Shown: positions 1 through 9,610, counted from the first letter of the stretch. The stretch: DNA of 64,000 bases from Bacteroides muris (ex Afrizal et al. 2022) (GCF_004793475.1 NZ_SRYZ01000007.1:54405-118404); one strand, 5' to 3'. Notes: generated by a model not told the origin, from the sequence alone. Made by a program: numbers and translations.

Positions 1-728
1 CTGAAGTGTTCTTCGTGGATGATACGTAGCACCTCTTTTGGGGTGTCTGTGGGATGGAGCACGACGATGTCGCGGCGATAGGTCATCAGGTCATTCGCTC
101 TTTTGTCCGAGAAACGGAACACGTCACGCAACATTTCCGTTTCGTCTTTGTCGATGACGCCTTGTTCCGAGCTTTGGTGCAGAATCATCTTCAGTTCGTC
201 TTGTGTCATTTGGCGTTCCTCGCCGCTGTTCAGTCCGATGATTTTGTTCATCAGTTTGGTGGATGCACTCAGCAGGCATACAAACGGATAGGAAATCTTG
301 GTCAGCACAATCATGAAGGGGCTGAGCATAGTGGCCCATCGTTCCGGGTTGTTCAAGGCGATGGACTTGGGCACCAGTTCGCCTATGATGAGCGACAGAT
401 AGGTGATGATGGCTACTACGGTAATCATGGCGAGAGTCTTGGCATAGGCGGCTGCTCCCGGAATGAAGGCGAACAGCGGTTCTACGTCATCAGCGATGGT
501 GGCACCACCATAGGCACCGGATACGATACCGATAAGGGTAATACCAATTTGGATAGTGGAGAGGAACTTTTCGGGTTCTTCCAGTTGTTTCAATACTCCT
601 TTGGCTCTTTTGTTCCCTTTTCCGACAAGAGTTTCAAGGCGTGCTTTACTTGAGGAGACTAAGGCGATTTCATACATGGCAAAAATGCCGTTCAGAATAA
701 GTAAAAGTAGAATGATAATAAACTCCAT
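1..728 (-). CDS. CNNM/CorC-type hemolysin-family membrane protein (3' end outside window)
   Basis: The reading frame opens at an ATG at 728 and runs off the left edge, so only about 242 residues are visible. Residues 1-20 form a hydrophobic helix (MEFIIILLLLILNGIFAMYE), followed by the DUF21/CNNM signature region with two further membrane stretches (roughly 60-80 and 90-125) and the motif GELVPKSIAL, typical of the family. Around residue 200 the chain enters a CBS-domain-like region (VIDKDETEMLRDVFRFSDKRA). Members are linked to magnesium or other cation efflux and to gliding or envelope functions in Bacteroidetes, but the substrate cannot be read from sequence. A TATCTTTG -7 element lies just upstream on the same strand. 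Confidence 0.9.
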   Translation of the reverse strand, partial: MEFIIILLLLILNGIFAMYEIALVSSSKARLETLVGKGNKRAKGVLKQLEEPEKFLSTIQIGITLIGIVSGAYGGATIADDVEPLFAFIPGAAAYAKTLAMITVVAIITYLSLIIGELVPKSIALNNPERWATMLSPFMIVLTKISYPFVCLLSASTKLMNKIIGLNSGEERQMTQDELKMILHQSSEQGVIDKDETEMLRDVFRFSDKRANDLMTYRRDIVVLHPTDTPKEVLRIIHEEHF

Positions 729-753
729 AGTGGATTTTGAATAGTTTGTGAGG

Positions 754-761
754 CAAAGATA
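754..761 (-). promoter_or_regulatory. Bacteroides -7 promoter element for the CNNM-family gene
   Basis: Reads TATCTTTG on the minus strand, 25 bases before the ATG at 728. It matches the TAnnTTTG primary sigma consensus; no clear TTTG -33 element is seen. Confidence 0.6.
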
Positions 762-822
762 ATGATTTTTCAGTATTTATTGTTAATATTGCCATCCGTT
801 AGAAAAAATAAACAATAAATAG

Positions 823-1635
823 ATGAAAAAAAGAATTATTGCCTTGGGGCTTTTGTGGTGTCTGTCTGCCGTAATGTTGCAGGCGGCACGTGTAGACACG
901 GTGTTGGTGAGAAGTGCAGCCATGAATAAGGATGTAAAAGTTGTGTATGTATTGCCTGATAAGGCTATCGGCAAGCAGGCTTGTCCGGTGGTTTATCTGT
1001 TGCACGGTTATGGCGGCAATGCGCGGAGCTGGGTGCAGCTGAAGCCGGAATTGCCGCAGATGGCAGATGAGAAAGGAATCATATTTGTATGTCCGGACGG
1101 CAAGAACAGTTGGTATTGGGACAGTCCGGAGAATCCTGCCTACCGTTATGAGACTTTTGTCACCTCGGAATTGGTGAAGTATACAGACGGGAACTATGCT
1201 ACCATTCCCGACAGAAAGGCGCGTGCCATCAGTGGATTGAGTATGGGCGGCCACGGTGCTTTGTGGAGTGCTATCCGTCATAAGGATGTGTTCGGTGCAG
1301 CGGGCAGTATGAGTGGAGGAGTGGATATACGGCCGTTCCCCCAGAATTGGAAAATGAGCAAGCAGTTGGGAGAGTTTGCTGCCAACAAGGCATCTTGGGA
1401 TGCGCATACGGTGGTCAACCAGCTGGATAAGATTGAGAATGGAGACTTGGCGCTAATCATCGACTGCGGTGAGGCCGATTTCTTTCTTGAAGTGAACAAG
1501 GACTTGCACAACCGGCTGCTGGCAAGGAAGATAGACCATGACTTCATCACCCGTCCCGGTGGACATACCGGAACGTATTGGAACAACTCCATAGACTATC
1601 ATGTCCTTTTCTTCGACAAGTTCTTTAAGAAGTAA
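823..1635 (+). CDS. Secreted alpha/beta-hydrolase esterase (esterase D / XynC-like)
   Basis: A 270-residue protein with a signal peptide at residues 1-21 (basic MKKR then a hydrophobic run ending LQAA). The oxyanion-hole motif HGYGG is at 61-65, the nucleophile elbow GLSMGG places the serine at 140, and a late PGGHTGTYW supplies the histidine, as in the esterase-D/feruloyl- or acetyl-xylan-esterase family. Length is typical. It is probably periplasmic and hydrolyses carbohydrate or small acyl esters; the substrate is unknown and no polysaccharide-utilisation genes adjoin it. It converges on the lipoprotein gene ending at 1644, leaving only 8 bases between them. Confidence 0.85.
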   Translation: MKKRIIALGLLWCLSAVMLQAARVDTVLVRSAAMNKDVKVVYVLPDKAIGKQACPVVYLLHGYGGNARSWVQLKPELPQMADEKGIIFVCPDGKNSWYWDSPENPAYRYETFVTSELVKYTDGNYATIPDRKARAISGLSMGGHGALWSAIRHKDVFGAAGSMSGGVDIRPFPQNWKMSKQLGEFAANKASWDAHTVVNQLDKIENGDLALIIDCGEADFFLEVNKDLHNRLLARKIDHDFITRPGGHTGTYWNNSIDYHVLFFDKFFKK

Positions 1636-1643
1636 GTAGTTTA

Positions 1644-2549
1644 TTATTCGATGGTATAGTTCACGGTGCGTGTGTAGTCCTGCTCGTAGCCGTTCCTTAT
1701 ATGCCTGACGACTGCATGGCAGGAAGTGACGATACCCCGGTTATCTAACGTATAAGTATAGGTGGTGGTCTCTTCACTTTCTCCGTTGCTGTCCGGGATG
1801 AGTTGGGTAATCAGATAGTTTGCAGGTTCTCCCAATATCTTCCCGTATATGGCAACCGCATGCATGGAAAGCGGATACATGTCCGTAATGAATAGGCTTG
1901 GTATTTCGGAGATATTTGCAATTTCATTGCCTGATGGTGTGGTAGCCGTACTGTTGTGCTCAAAAGTGTCAACCTTTTGCTGTATGCGCAATGCCCGGAA
2001 GTTGCTGTAGTCTATTGTAATGAATGAGTATTCTTTTCCGTCGTCCAGCTTTTCTGTGATGTTTTCCAGATAGTATTTGTCTTCGGTGTTGATGAGGTAG
2101 GAGAAGGTGTAAGTACGGGTATTTCCTGCCATATCCTGACTGGTACAAGTGGTGGCATAACCTTTGTCATTCAGCGTGTAGGTTGATACTGTACCTGCTT
2201 CGTCGGTTATCACGGCTTGATGGTCCTTGTATTCGACAGTAGTGGTATTCTCTATCTCGAAGAGTTCGTCTCCTGCTGTAAAGCTCTGTTTGCCGGTGTA
2301 GCTGGTCAGCCTGCCTGCACTGTTGTAAAGGTAGGTGTGGGTGGCAGTAACCGGTTGCGCATCGCTCTCTATCACTTCTTTTAGTTCGATTTTGGAGAAA
2401 GGAGTGGTGGGGTAGGTTGACGGCTCCGGTTCTGGCGTATCATTGCCATTGTTATCATCGCTGCAAGCTGCCAGTCCGCCGAGCAACAGCAGGCTGAACA
2501 TGATTCCCGAAAATCGGGTGATGATTGTAACTCTTCTGTTTAGTTTCAT
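1644..2549 (-). CDS. DUF4595-type lipoprotein with YD-like repeats
   Basis: The ATG at 2549 gives 301 residues starting MKLNRRVTI, with a hydrophobic stretch and lipobox GGLAACSDDNN. The acidic residues after the Cys resemble the Bacteroidetes signal for surface-exposed lipoproteins. The mature part has short tyrosine-rich beta-strand repeats (THTYLYNSAGRLTSYTG, TVSTYTLNDKGYATTC, TTTYTYTLDNRGIVTSC) like the DUF4595 family and distantly like RHS/YD repeats. Function unknown; probably an outer-surface protein. A longer in-frame start at 2600 would overlap the upstream gene and lacks a signal sequence at its N-terminus. It lies 13 bases after the S41 peptidase stop, so the two are probably co-transcribed. 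Confidence 0.8.
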   Translation of the reverse strand: MKLNRRVTIITRFSGIMFSLLLLGGLAACSDDNNGNDTPEPEPSTYPTTPFSKIELKEVIESDAQPVTATHTYLYNSAGRLTSYTGKQSFTAGDELFEIENTTTVEYKDHQAVITDEAGTVSTYTLNDKGYATTCTSQDMAGNTRTYTFSYLINTEDKYYLENITEKLDDGKEYSFITIDYSNFRALRIQQKVDTFEHNSTATTPSGNEIANISEIPSLFITDMYPLSMHAVAIYGKILGEPANYLITQLIPDSNGESEETTTYTYTLDNRGIVTSCHAVVRHIRNGYEQDYTRTVNYTIE

Positions 2550-2562
2550 CCTATTGGTCTTT

Positions 2563-3945
2563 TTATTTGATGCGTACGGCATGGCTTGCCCGGCGTTCAA
2601 TGGAGTTTGCGAGAGTGGTCACTCTTAAAGAACGGGTATCTTCTTGTGCGGGCGGTTGTATGCTTCCGTCGATGGCGCCGAGTGCAGTGCTCAATAAGGC
2701 TTCGTTGGTATCTCCAAAGGGCAGGAAACGTGACATGTCGCTCATCTCATTCACTACATATCCCGAGTAGGCCGGTTGGAATCCGGATTCATAATCAGAT
2801 TTCCCTTCCGAATTGTATATCTTGCAGACGATGGGATTCATCGTTATCATCAGTTCGGGGCTGGAGAAATTCCTGGAACCTACATTCTTGCCTACGGTAG
2901 TACCGCCGATGATGACAACATCCATATACGGGGCGAGGCAGTTAATCACCATTTCGGAGGCGGAGGCAGTCTGGCTGCTGGTAAGTACGTAGAGAGTATT
3001 CAGGTTTAGGTTTGCTCCGTTTCCGATGAGTCCGGAGTTCAGGGTGAACGGTACTATCTGCGGATTGAAGCGGTTGTTGAATTCCAGGTACCCCAACTCT
3101 TGTCCCAAGGCGGAGGAAGGTGCAAGCATGGTACACAGCAATTCTGCGCAACTCAGTAATCCACCGTTGTTGTAGCGCAAGTCAAGGATGAATTCGTTGA
3201 CTTGCTGTGATGCGAAATATTGGAATGCGCTGCGCAGGTCGTTGTCATATTCATTACTGTTGTCCGTGGGGCCGGAACTGAAGTGGTTGTAGACCAGATA
3301 ACCTATTTTCTTGCTGCCTGATGTATATACATTCTTATAGTGCACCGGGTTGTCGTTGACGGGACGCGCCGATGCTATCTGTCTGGGTTTGTCGTAAGCA
3401 ACGATGGCATTTTTCTCCACGTCGTAATAACCTACTGTAAGTTCCATGGCACTACTTCCATACAGTTTCTTATAATTCTGTTCAGTAATAAAGTTCCCGT
3501 CCATCTTCATAATCCAGTCACCCCGTTTCAGCCCGATTTCCGAGGCCGGGCTTCCGTCGGCAACGTAAAGAATCTGTGCAACAATGGCATTATTTTCTCC
3601 TTCTACTTCTATCTGGTTGGTAGTGAACTGGAATCCGTAGCTGTAATCCGTATAGGGGATGCTGCGGGTAGTGGTGACGCTGACCAGACTGTCGATGGTG
3701 GAGAATTTGTCCTCTTCGGATTTGAGCGAGGCAAAGAAAGTGAAAGGGGCTTGGAAATAGTTCAGGTCGTTGGTATGGGGGATAGCGTCTACCCAATAGT
3801 ACCACACACGCATGGTGTCGTCAATCCAGCGGTCTGTCTGGGTCTGTCCGGCATACTCTTTCCAACGGTCCACTCCGCAGGAAGTCAGATAAATGGGAAG
3901 AATCAGGGTTCCCAATATGAGTATCAGTATATTTTTTGCTTTCAT
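2563..3945 (-). CDS. S41-family C-terminal processing peptidase, lipoprotein
   Basis: Starts at the ATG at 3945 (MKAKNILILILG), giving 460 residues with lipobox YLTSC. A PDZ-like region lies around 100-190 (SEIGLKRGDWIMKMDG). It is followed by the S41 core with the catalytic serine in TASASEM and the lysine in GTTVGKNVG, so the Ser-Lys dyad is intact. Such proteins are periplasmic or outer-membrane-anchored proteases acting on C-terminal regions of envelope proteins; the substrate is unknown. The -7 element TATCTTTG lies only a few bases before this ATG, so the mRNA is nearly leaderless. The next gene is a DUF4595 lipoprotein that may be a partner. Confidence 0.88.
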   Translation of the reverse strand: MKAKNILILILGTLILPIYLTSCGVDRWKEYAGQTQTDRWIDDTMRVWYYWVDAIPHTNDLNYFQAPFTFFASLKSEEDKFSTIDSLVSVTTTRSIPYTDYSYGFQFTTNQIEVEGENNAIVAQILYVADGSPASEIGLKRGDWIMKMDGNFITEQNYKKLYGSSAMELTVGYYDVEKNAIVAYDKPRQIASARPVNDNPVHYKNVYTSGSKKIGYLVYNHFSSGPTDNSNEYDNDLRSAFQYFASQQVNEFILDLRYNNGGLLSCAELLCTMLAPSSALGQELGYLEFNNRFNPQIVPFTLNSGLIGNGANLNLNTLYVLTSSQTASASEMVINCLAPYMDVVIIGGTTVGKNVGSRNFSSPELMITMNPIVCKIYNSEGKSDYESGFQPAYSGYVVNEMSDMSRFLPFGDTNEALLSTALGAIDGSIQPPAQEDTRSLRVTTLANSIERRASHAVRIK

Positions 3946-3950
3946 GGGGG

Positions 3951-3958
3951 CAAAGATA
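3951..3958 (-). promoter_or_regulatory. -7 promoter element directly abutting the S41 peptidase start
   Basis: TATCTTTG on the minus strand. Only five bases separate it from the ATG at 3945, so transcription would begin at or next to the start codon. Confidence 0.55.
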
Positions 3959-4052
3959 GTGCAAATTGAGTGCAGAACTTTCATGCTTGCATGAAAAAGT
4001 TTTGCCGAAATGCAGCTTATCTTATCTAAAGATAGAAAATAGCTTGCTTATC

Positions 4053-4068
4053 TACCACAATTGTGGTA
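4053..4068. promoter_or_regulatory. Perfect 16-bp palindrome upstream of metY
   Basis: TACCACAATTGTGGTA is perfectly self-complementary and sits about 45 bases before the metY -7 element. This is the size and placement of a dimeric repressor or activator operator. A near copy (TACCATAGTTGTGGTA) is at 25249-25264. The cognate regulator is unknown. Confidence 0.5.
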
Positions 4069-4089
4069 TAAAATTCCCTAACCTGTGTC

Positions 4090-4121
4090 ATTGTCTGCCC
4101 CAGCTTATCGCTCTATCTTTG
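4090..4121 (+). promoter_or_regulatory. Promoter of metY
   Basis: TATCTTTG at 4114-4121, with ATTG (a partial TTTG -33 match) ending 20 bases earlier. The start codon follows 47 bases downstream. Confidence 0.55.
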
Positions 4122-4168
4122 CAACATCCGAATGAGAAACGGTTTATTCACCTAAAATACAAACGACA

Positions 4169-5455
4169 ATGGAAACAAAGAAATTGCACTTTGAGACTCT
4201 ACAACTTCACGTTGGACAAGAACAACCCGACCCGGCAACTGATGCCCGCGCCGTACCTATCTATCAGACAACTTCGTATGTATTCCGTAATTCGGCCCAT
4301 GCGGCAGCTCGCTTTGGCTTGCAGGACCCGGGGAATATTTACGGGCGGTTGACGAATTCCACCCAGGATGTGTTCGAGAAACGTGTGGCGGCTCTGGAAG
4401 GCGGTGTTGCCGGATTGGCCGTAGCCTCGGGTGCGGCAGCCATCACTTATGCCTTTGAGAATATCACCCGTGCAGGCGACCATATCGTGGCAGCTAAGAC
4501 CATCTACGGCGGAACGTATAATCTGCTGGCCCACACATTGCCTGCCTACGGGGTTACCACTACTTTTGTGGACCCGGGCAATCTGGACAATTTCGAGAAA
4601 GCGATTCAGGAGAATACCAAGGCAGTATTCATTGAAACGCTGGGAAATCCGAATTGCAACATCATTGACATTGATGCCGTTGCTGAAATAGCACACCGTC
4701 ACCGGATTCCTCTGATTATAGATAACACCTTCGGTACTCCTTACTTGATTCGTCCCATAGAGCATGGGGCAGATATTGTAGTCCATTCGGCAACGAAGTT
4801 CATCGGAGGGCATGGTACGTCCTTGGGTGGTGTTATTGTAGATAGCGGCAAGTTCGACTGGGTGGCCTCGGGGAAGTTTCCCCAACTGACGGAACCGGAC
4901 CCGAGTTATCATGGAGTACGTTTCGTCGACGCTGCCGGTCCTGCTGCCTATGCCATCCGTATCCGTGCCGTATTGTTGCGTGATACCGGTGCCACAATCA
5001 GTCCTTTCAATGCTTTCATTCTGTTGCAAGGATTGGAGACGTTGTCGCTTCGCGTGGAACGTCATGTGGAGAATGCCTTGAAAGTGGTTGAATTCTTGAA
5101 GAAGCATCCCAAAGTGGTTGCCGTGAACCACCCGTCCCTGCCCGAGCATCCTGACCACGCGCTTTACGGGAAATACTTTCCGAATGGAGGCGGTTCTATC
5201 TTTACGTTTGAGGTGCGGGGCGGTGTGAAGGAAGCGCAGACGTTTATTGACAGTTTACAGATATTCTCGTTGCTTGCCAATGTGGCTGATGTGAAATCCC
5301 TGGTTATCCATCCTGCCACCACTACCCATTCCCAATTGAGTGCACGGGAATTGGAAGAACAAGGCATCAAACCGGGCACGGTCCGCCTCTCCATCGGGAC
5401 AGAACATATCGATGATTTGCTGGACGACTTGTCCCAGGCATTTGACAGAATTTAA
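4169..5455 (+). CDS. metY: O-acetylhomoserine sulfhydrylase / aminocarboxypropyltransferase
   Basis: A 428-residue PLP enzyme of the Cys/Met metabolism family. It should make homocysteine from O-acetyl-L-homoserine and sulfide in the cytoplasm, the direct sulfhydrylation route to methionine. The start [17 protein letters not shown] and the segment [10 protein letters not shown] are typical; the PLP lysine is K210 in [17 protein letters not shown] context ([11 protein letters not shown]). The substrate-side motif [14 protein letters not shown] is at the C-terminus, and length is as expected. It has its own promoter and a palindromic operator-like site upstream; mnmA follows 22 bases after the stop and may be co-transcribed. 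Confidence 0.93.
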   Translation: METKKLHFETLQLHVGQEQPDPATDARAVPIYQTTSYVFRNSAHAAARFGLQDPGNIYGRLTNSTQDVFEKRVAALEGGVAGLAVASGAAAITYAFENITRAGDHIVAAKTIYGGTYNLLAHTLPAYGVTTTFVDPGNLDNFEKAIQENTKAVFIETLGNPNCNIIDIDAVAEIAHRHRIPLIIDNTFGTPYLIRPIEHGADIVVHSATKFIGGHGTSLGGVIVDSGKFDWVASGKFPQLTEPDPSYHGVRFVDAAGPAAYAIRIRAVLLRDTGATISPFNAFILLQGLETLSLRVERHVENALKVVEFLKKHPKVVAVNHPSLPEHPDHALYGKYFPNGGGSIFTFEVRGGVKEAQTFIDSLQIFSLLANVADVKSLVIHPATTTHSQLSARELEEQGIKPGTVRLSIGTEHIDDLLDDLSQAFDRI

Positions 5456-5477
5456 AAGAATAACAGTATACGATAGA

Positions 5478-6542
5478 ATGAATATTGCTGTATTATTGTC
5501 GGGAGGTGTAGACAGCTCCGTGGTGGTACATCTCCTTTGCGAACAAGGTTACCGTCCTTCTCTATTTTATATCAAAATAGGGAGGGACGATGCCGATTAT
5601 ATGGACTGCTCTGCGGAAGAGGATATGGAGATGGCTTCTGCCATTGCCCGGCGTTATGGATTATCGTTGGAAGTAGTGGACCTGCACCGGGAGTATTGGG
5701 ACCAGGTGGCGGCTTATGCCATTGATAAAATAAGACGTGGCTTGACTCCCAATCCGGATGTGATGTGCAACAAGCTGATAAAGTTCGGGTGCTTTGAGCA
5801 ACGTGTGGGGAAGGATTTCGATGTCACGGCAACCGGGCACTACGCCACTACGGTGTTGAGGGATGGAAAGACATGGCTCGGTACCGCTGCCGATTCCGTG
5901 AAAGACCAGACCGACTTTCTGGCACAGATAGATTATCTGCAAGTTTCCAAACTGATGTTTCCATTGGGCAGACTGATGAAGAATGAGGTTCGTGACATAG
6001 CCCTGCGTGCCGGATTGCCCAGCGCCAGACGTCGTGACAGTCAGGGCATCTGCTTTCTGGGAAAGATTGATTATAATGATTTTGTGCGCCGTTTCCTTGG
6101 CGAAAGGGAAGGGGATATTGTGGAGTTGGAAACGGGTAGAAAGTTGGGCAAGCATCGGGGCTATTGGTTTCATACCATTGGCCAGCGTAAAGGATTGGGG
6201 TTGGGTGGAGGACCGTGGTTTGTTGTCCGCAAGGATGTGGAGGAGAATGTGATTTACGTGTCCCGCGGATGTGATACGGCATTGCAATACGGCTATGAAT
6301 TCCGTATGTACGATTTTCATTTCATTACGGATAATCCCTGGAAGGGAGCGCAGGAAGAGGTGGAGGTGACTTTCAAGATACGCCATACGCCGGAGTTTGT
6401 CAAAGGCAGGTTGCAAAAGGAGGCGGAGGGTTACCGCATTGTTTCGGAAGAAAAGCTGCAAGGCATTGCTCCGGGCCAGTTCGGAGTGGTGTATGATGCT
6501 GATGCCCGGCTGTGTGTCGGGAGCGGGGAGATTTATATATAA
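5478..6542 (+). CDS. mnmA: tRNA-specific 2-thiouridylase MnmA
   Basis: The ATG at 5478 gives 354 residues starting with the PP-loop SGGVDSS (8-14). The catalytic cysteines are visible as [12 protein letters not shown] (Cys97) and [10 protein letters not shown] (Cys192). ATGHYA and KDQTDFL complete the substrate-binding signature, and a C-terminal beta-barrel tRNA-binding region follows. It thiolates U34 of Lys, Glu and Gln tRNAs using sulfur relayed from a cysteine desulfurase. Many Bacteroides carry two homologues, so this may be one of two. An upstream in-frame start at 5340 is rejected because it lies inside metY. Its 3' end overlaps the converging regulator gene by 10 bases. Confidence 0.92.
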   Translation: MNIAVLLSGGVDSSVVVHLLCEQGYRPSLFYIKIGRDDADYMDCSAEEDMEMASAIARRYGLSLEVVDLHREYWDQVAAYAIDKIRRGLTPNPDVMCNKLIKFGCFEQRVGKDFDVTATGHYATTVLRDGKTWLGTAADSVKDQTDFLAQIDYLQVSKLMFPLGRLMKNEVRDIALRAGLPSARRRDSQGICFLGKIDYNDFVRRFLGEREGDIVELETGRKLGKHRGYWFHTIGQRKGLGLGGGPWFVVRKDVEENVIYVSRGCDTALQYGYEFRMYDFHFITDNPWKGAQEEVEVTFKIRHTPEFVKGRLQKEAEGYRIVSEEKLQGIAPGQFGVVYDADARLCVGSGEIYI

Positions 6543-7195
6543 TATTCCACCAAGTCTACGATGCCTGCCTTCATGGCATATTTGGTGGCTTCGTGCGCAT
6601 TGTTTACACCCAGTTTCCGGAAGATATTCTTCCGGTGGCTGTTTACCGTATGGAAGCTGAGGTTTCGTTCGGCAGCTATTTCTTTGGTTGTTTTCCCCAG
6701 GGCTATCTCTTTTAGGATGCTCCGTTCGGCAGTAGTCAGTAAATCATCTTTGATGGTAGGATGAGTGGGGGAGGAGGAACCGTTGCCTGCGAGCAGCAGG
6801 TTACTGACGTGATTACAGATAAATCGCTCCTTGCGTGAGGCACATTGTAGTGCGGTTAGTATCTCTTCTTTGGAATTATCTTTCAGCACTACGCCGAATG
6901 CCATGCTGCTGAACAATACCTGGCGCAGGAACGGTATACTCAATTCGTCGGAAAAGAGTAGCCAATCGGTTTCTTTGAAGCGTTCGTGAAGTACCATCAG
7001 CTCTTCAGCTCCTGAAAAATCAAAAAGGGTATAGTCCAGAATGACAACGGCGGTGGGATGCAGGCGTAGTTGCTGTATCAGTTCTGCCTTGTTGTCGGCT
7101 TCCAGCAGCAGGGAGGTGTCTTTCTGTCTGCCCAATAGGAACATCATGCCTGCTTTGGTGATATCTTGATTGTCTGCAATGATAAATTCTCTCAT
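6533..7195 (-). CDS. NarL/FixJ-type response regulator with LuxR DNA-binding domain
   Basis: 220 residues: a receiver domain at about 1-120 with acidic D8/D11 and phosphoacceptor D54 ([10 protein letters not shown]), then a LuxR-type helix-turn-helix at about 150-215 ([44 protein letters not shown]). No sensor kinase adjoins it, so it is an orphan regulator here and its target is unknown. The gene overlaps the end of mnmA by 10 bases tail to tail, and a terminator for the next upstream gene lies in the 90-base gap before it. Confidence 0.88.
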   Translation of the reverse strand: MREFIIADNQDITKAGMMFLLGRQKDTSLLLEADNKAELIQQLRLHPTAVVILDYTLFDFSGAEELMVLHERFKETDWLLFSDELSIPFLRQVLFSSMAFGVVLKDNSKEEILTALQCASRKERFICNHVSNLLLAGNGSSSPTHPTIKDDLLTTAERSILKEIALGKTTKEIAAERNLSFHTVNSHRKNIFRKLGVNNAHEATKYAMKAGIVDLVEYYI

Positions 7196-7210
7196 GACAT
7201 TGGTATATAA

Positions 7211-7258
7211 AAAACTCCGCTACAAATGTACACTTTTTAGTGTGATTTGTGGCGGAGT
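7211..7258 (-). terminator. Intrinsic terminator of the DUF4251 gene
   Basis: On the minus strand ACTCCGCCACAAAT pairs with ATTTGTAGCGGAGT around a CACACT/AGTGT-type inner stem and is followed by TTTTTTA. Confidence 0.8.
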
Positions 7259-7285
7259 GGGAATATATATATTTATATAAGGGTT

Positions 7286-7876
7286 TTACCAGGAACGTCC
7301 CTTGAATATGTTGGATTGTTCCAGCGGAACCAGGTTCCCGCTCAAAGTCATGGTGTTGGAGTTGAAGTTCGGGCTGATGGTTACGGTTGCGTTGTTCCCG
7401 CCATCGGTCAGCGTAAGGAATATCTGGGCGGAAATGCCGATACCCTGGATGCTGAAGTTACAATTCACGTTGCCCCGTTTGTCGGTAGTTATTTGGATGT
7501 CCGATACGGTTCCGTCTACTGTTACACCGCCAATGCCGTTAGGACCTGGGTATACGGTGTTGAAGGCTACCTGCACGGTGCCACGTCCTTGGTTGACCAA
7601 TACGAAGTTGGTGTTGGAGTTTACAAATGCGGTCTGTCCGTTGCGGAACATCACTTGGTCTGCCTCCATTACGAACTGGTGAGCTTTCAAGGCCGCCATT
7701 GCGTCATCGTACGAAATGGCATCCTGTGCTTGTTCTTCAGCTTTCAGGCGTGCACGTTCTGCGTCTCTTTGGGCTTTACGGTCTGCGCGCTTTTCAGCTC
7801 TACTCTCTTGTGCATACATGGTCGTTGTTGCCATGCTTACCAATACTACTGCTGCTAATGCAATAAACTTTTTCAT
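7286..7876 (-). CDS. DUF4251 domain protein, secreted
   Basis: 196 residues with a signal peptide (MKKFIALAAVVLVSMATTTMYAQ), then a charged Arg/Glu/Ala-rich helix at about 24-50 (RAEKRADRKAQRDAERARLK), then a beta-rich domain matching the Bacteroidetes DUF4251 family (FVMEADQVMFRNGQTAFVNSNTNFVLV). These are periplasmic proteins without a known biochemical role. It is a single-gene unit with its own terminator. Confidence 0.82.
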   Translation of the reverse strand: MKKFIALAAVVLVSMATTTMYAQESRAEKRADRKAQRDAERARLKAEEQAQDAISYDDAMAALKAHQFVMEADQVMFRNGQTAFVNSNTNFVLVNQGRGTVQVAFNTVYPGPNGIGGVTVDGTVSDIQITTDKRGNVNCNFSIQGIGISAQIFLTLTDGGNNATVTISPNFNSNTMTLSGNLVPLEQSNIFKGRSW

Positions 7877-7942
7877 AATCGAATCTTTTTTTGTTTAGGT
7901 TTAAATAAATTGTTCGTTATAAGTTTATTGCAAGAACAATGC

Positions 7943-9379
7943 CTATCCAGGATTGTTCACCGGTTTTTTAATTATTTTATATCCGATAGCAGCAATAAAG
8001 ATACTCATTACCGGACTGATAAGGTTGAAGAAGCAATAGGGAAGGTAGGTCAGCGTAGGTACGCTCAAGATAGTGGCTTGTGTCATTCCGCAAGTATTCC
8101 ACGGAATTAATGGAGATGTAACGGTCACGGCATCCTCCGTAGTACGGCTAAGTAGCCGGCTTTCGTAGCCTTTCTTTGCGTAGACGTTGCTGAACATGTT
8201 TCCGGTGAGGATAATGCTGATATACTGGTCTGCTGTGGCAAGGTTCAGGAACAATCCGGAACATACAGTGGATGCTACCATGCTGGCTGTATTCTTCATG
8301 AAGCAGACGAATAGGGAAGTGATGCTTCTCAGCATGCCGCTTGCCGTCATGGCTCCGCCGAAACACATGGCGCAGATGATAAGCCAGATGGTATTCATCA
8401 TTCCTGCCATGCCTCGTGTAGCAATAAGTTCTGTCAACATGTCACTGTCAGTTTGTAGGCTGGTACTGCCATAGAATGTCATCATTATCCCTTTGAACAT
8501 ATTCCCATCTTCCGCTATCTCATTCAGTAGTCCCGGTTGGAAGATGAAGGCGAATATCCCTGCCAGCAGAGTGGAGAGAAAGAGTGTGATGACGGAAGGC
8601 ACTCTCCGGGCAATCAGTATTCCCGTAATCACGGGAACAGCCAGTAACCAGGAAGTAATGTTGAATTTGGCGTCCAATGCTGCCGTAAATTCCGCAATCT
8701 GTTGTGTATTGTTCGTTTCGTGTGTGAGTCCCATTACTGTAAAGATGACAAGGGTGATGAGGAGAGAGGGGACGGTGGTAATCATCATATAGCGGATATG
8801 GCTGAATAACGGTGTTTCCGTTACGGATGAGGCAAGGACCGTGGTATCCGATAACGGTGAAATTTTGTCTCCGAAATAGGCTCCCGAAATGATGGCACCG
8901 GCTATCCATCCCTCTTCAAAACCTTGTGCCTTGCCTATGCCCAAAAGGGCGATACCGATGGTGGCGATAGTGGTCCATGAACTTCCCGTCATTACTGATA
9001 CCAATGCACAAATAATGCAGGTAGAAGCAAGGAAAAAATTCGGATGGATAATCTGCATACCATAATATATAAGGGTAGGTACCACCCCACTTATCATCCA
9101 TGTGCCGCTCAAAGCACCGATAATCAATAGAATAATGATAGCTGTGGCAACACCTGAAATGTTGTTGGTGATGGCAAGTTCATAATCTTTCCAAGGGATG
9201 CGGTAGAAAGCCATGCCGATAAAGACACACATACCAGTGGTGGCAAGCAGGGAAATCTGGCTTCCTCCACTCAAGGCGTCACTTCCGAAAGTATGGATGG
9301 TGGCGAACAGCATTCCTACGAGAAAAGCGATGGGAAATAGAGAAACGAGTGGAGAGGGTATTTTCTTTGCTGAATTCAT
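7943..9379 (-). CDS. nhaC: Na+/H+ antiporter, NhaC family
   Basis: The ATG at 9379 (MNSAKKIPSPLVSLFPIAF) gives 478 residues with about 11-12 hydrophobic segments. Family motifs include MTGSSWTTIATIGIALLGIG, the polar GAYFGDKISPLSDTT and LIPWNTCGM near the C-terminus. It is an inner-membrane antiporter exchanging sodium, or possibly a carboxylate such as malate for lactate in MleN-like members. The two groups cannot be separated by eye. A -7 element (TACCTTTG) lies 67 bases upstream on the same strand; an earlier in-frame start at 9448 would precede that promoter. Confidence 0.87.
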   Translation of the reverse strand: MNSAKKIPSPLVSLFPIAFLVGMLFATIHTFGSDALSGGSQISLLATTGMCVFIGMAFYRIPWKDYELAITNNISGVATAIIILLIIGALSGTWMISGVVPTLIYYGMQIIHPNFFLASTCIICALVSVMTGSSWTTIATIGIALLGIGKAQGFEEGWIAGAIISGAYFGDKISPLSDTTVLASSVTETPLFSHIRYMMITTVPSLLITLVIFTVMGLTHETNNTQQIAEFTAALDAKFNITSWLLAVPVITGILIARRVPSVITLFLSTLLAGIFAFIFQPGLLNEIAEDGNMFKGIMMTFYGSTSLQTDSDMLTELIATRGMAGMMNTIWLIICAMCFGGAMTASGMLRSITSLFVCFMKNTASMVASTVCSGLFLNLATADQYISIILTGNMFSNVYAKKGYESRLLSRTTEDAVTVTSPLIPWNTCGMTQATILSVPTLTYLPYCFFNLISPVMSIFIAAIGYKIIKKPVNNPG

Positions 9380-9445
9380 TGGATCGTTTTTACTATGCTT
9401 GGTTGACGAATCTATTATCACTCTGCCGTTTACAGTTTGATGTGG

Positions 9446-9453
9446 CAAAGGTA
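9446..9453 (-). promoter_or_regulatory. -7 promoter element of nhaC
   Basis: TACCTTTG on the minus strand, 67 bases before the chosen ATG at 9379. This supports rejecting the longer start at 9448. Confidence 0.55.
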
Positions 9454-9610
9454 TAACAATTCTGTTTAATATCTTTCTTATCCTCTGTATGACAAATAAA
9501 AATTATCAAATCTTTGCGTTTGCTTGAAAAAATGATAGTATTTTTGACTTTCAATTGATATATTTGACTTTAAATTGTATATTTATGAATAAAAAACTGT
9601 AACAGACAGG

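Noticed and set aside
799..1407. 202-codon open frame on the minus strand
   Set aside because: Antisense to the secreted esterase, whose signal peptide and catalytic motifs are clear.
4081..4168. Possible SAM riboswitch before metY
   Set aside because: The leader between the promoter and metY is only about 40 bases, too short for any known SAM aptamer, and has no matching stems.
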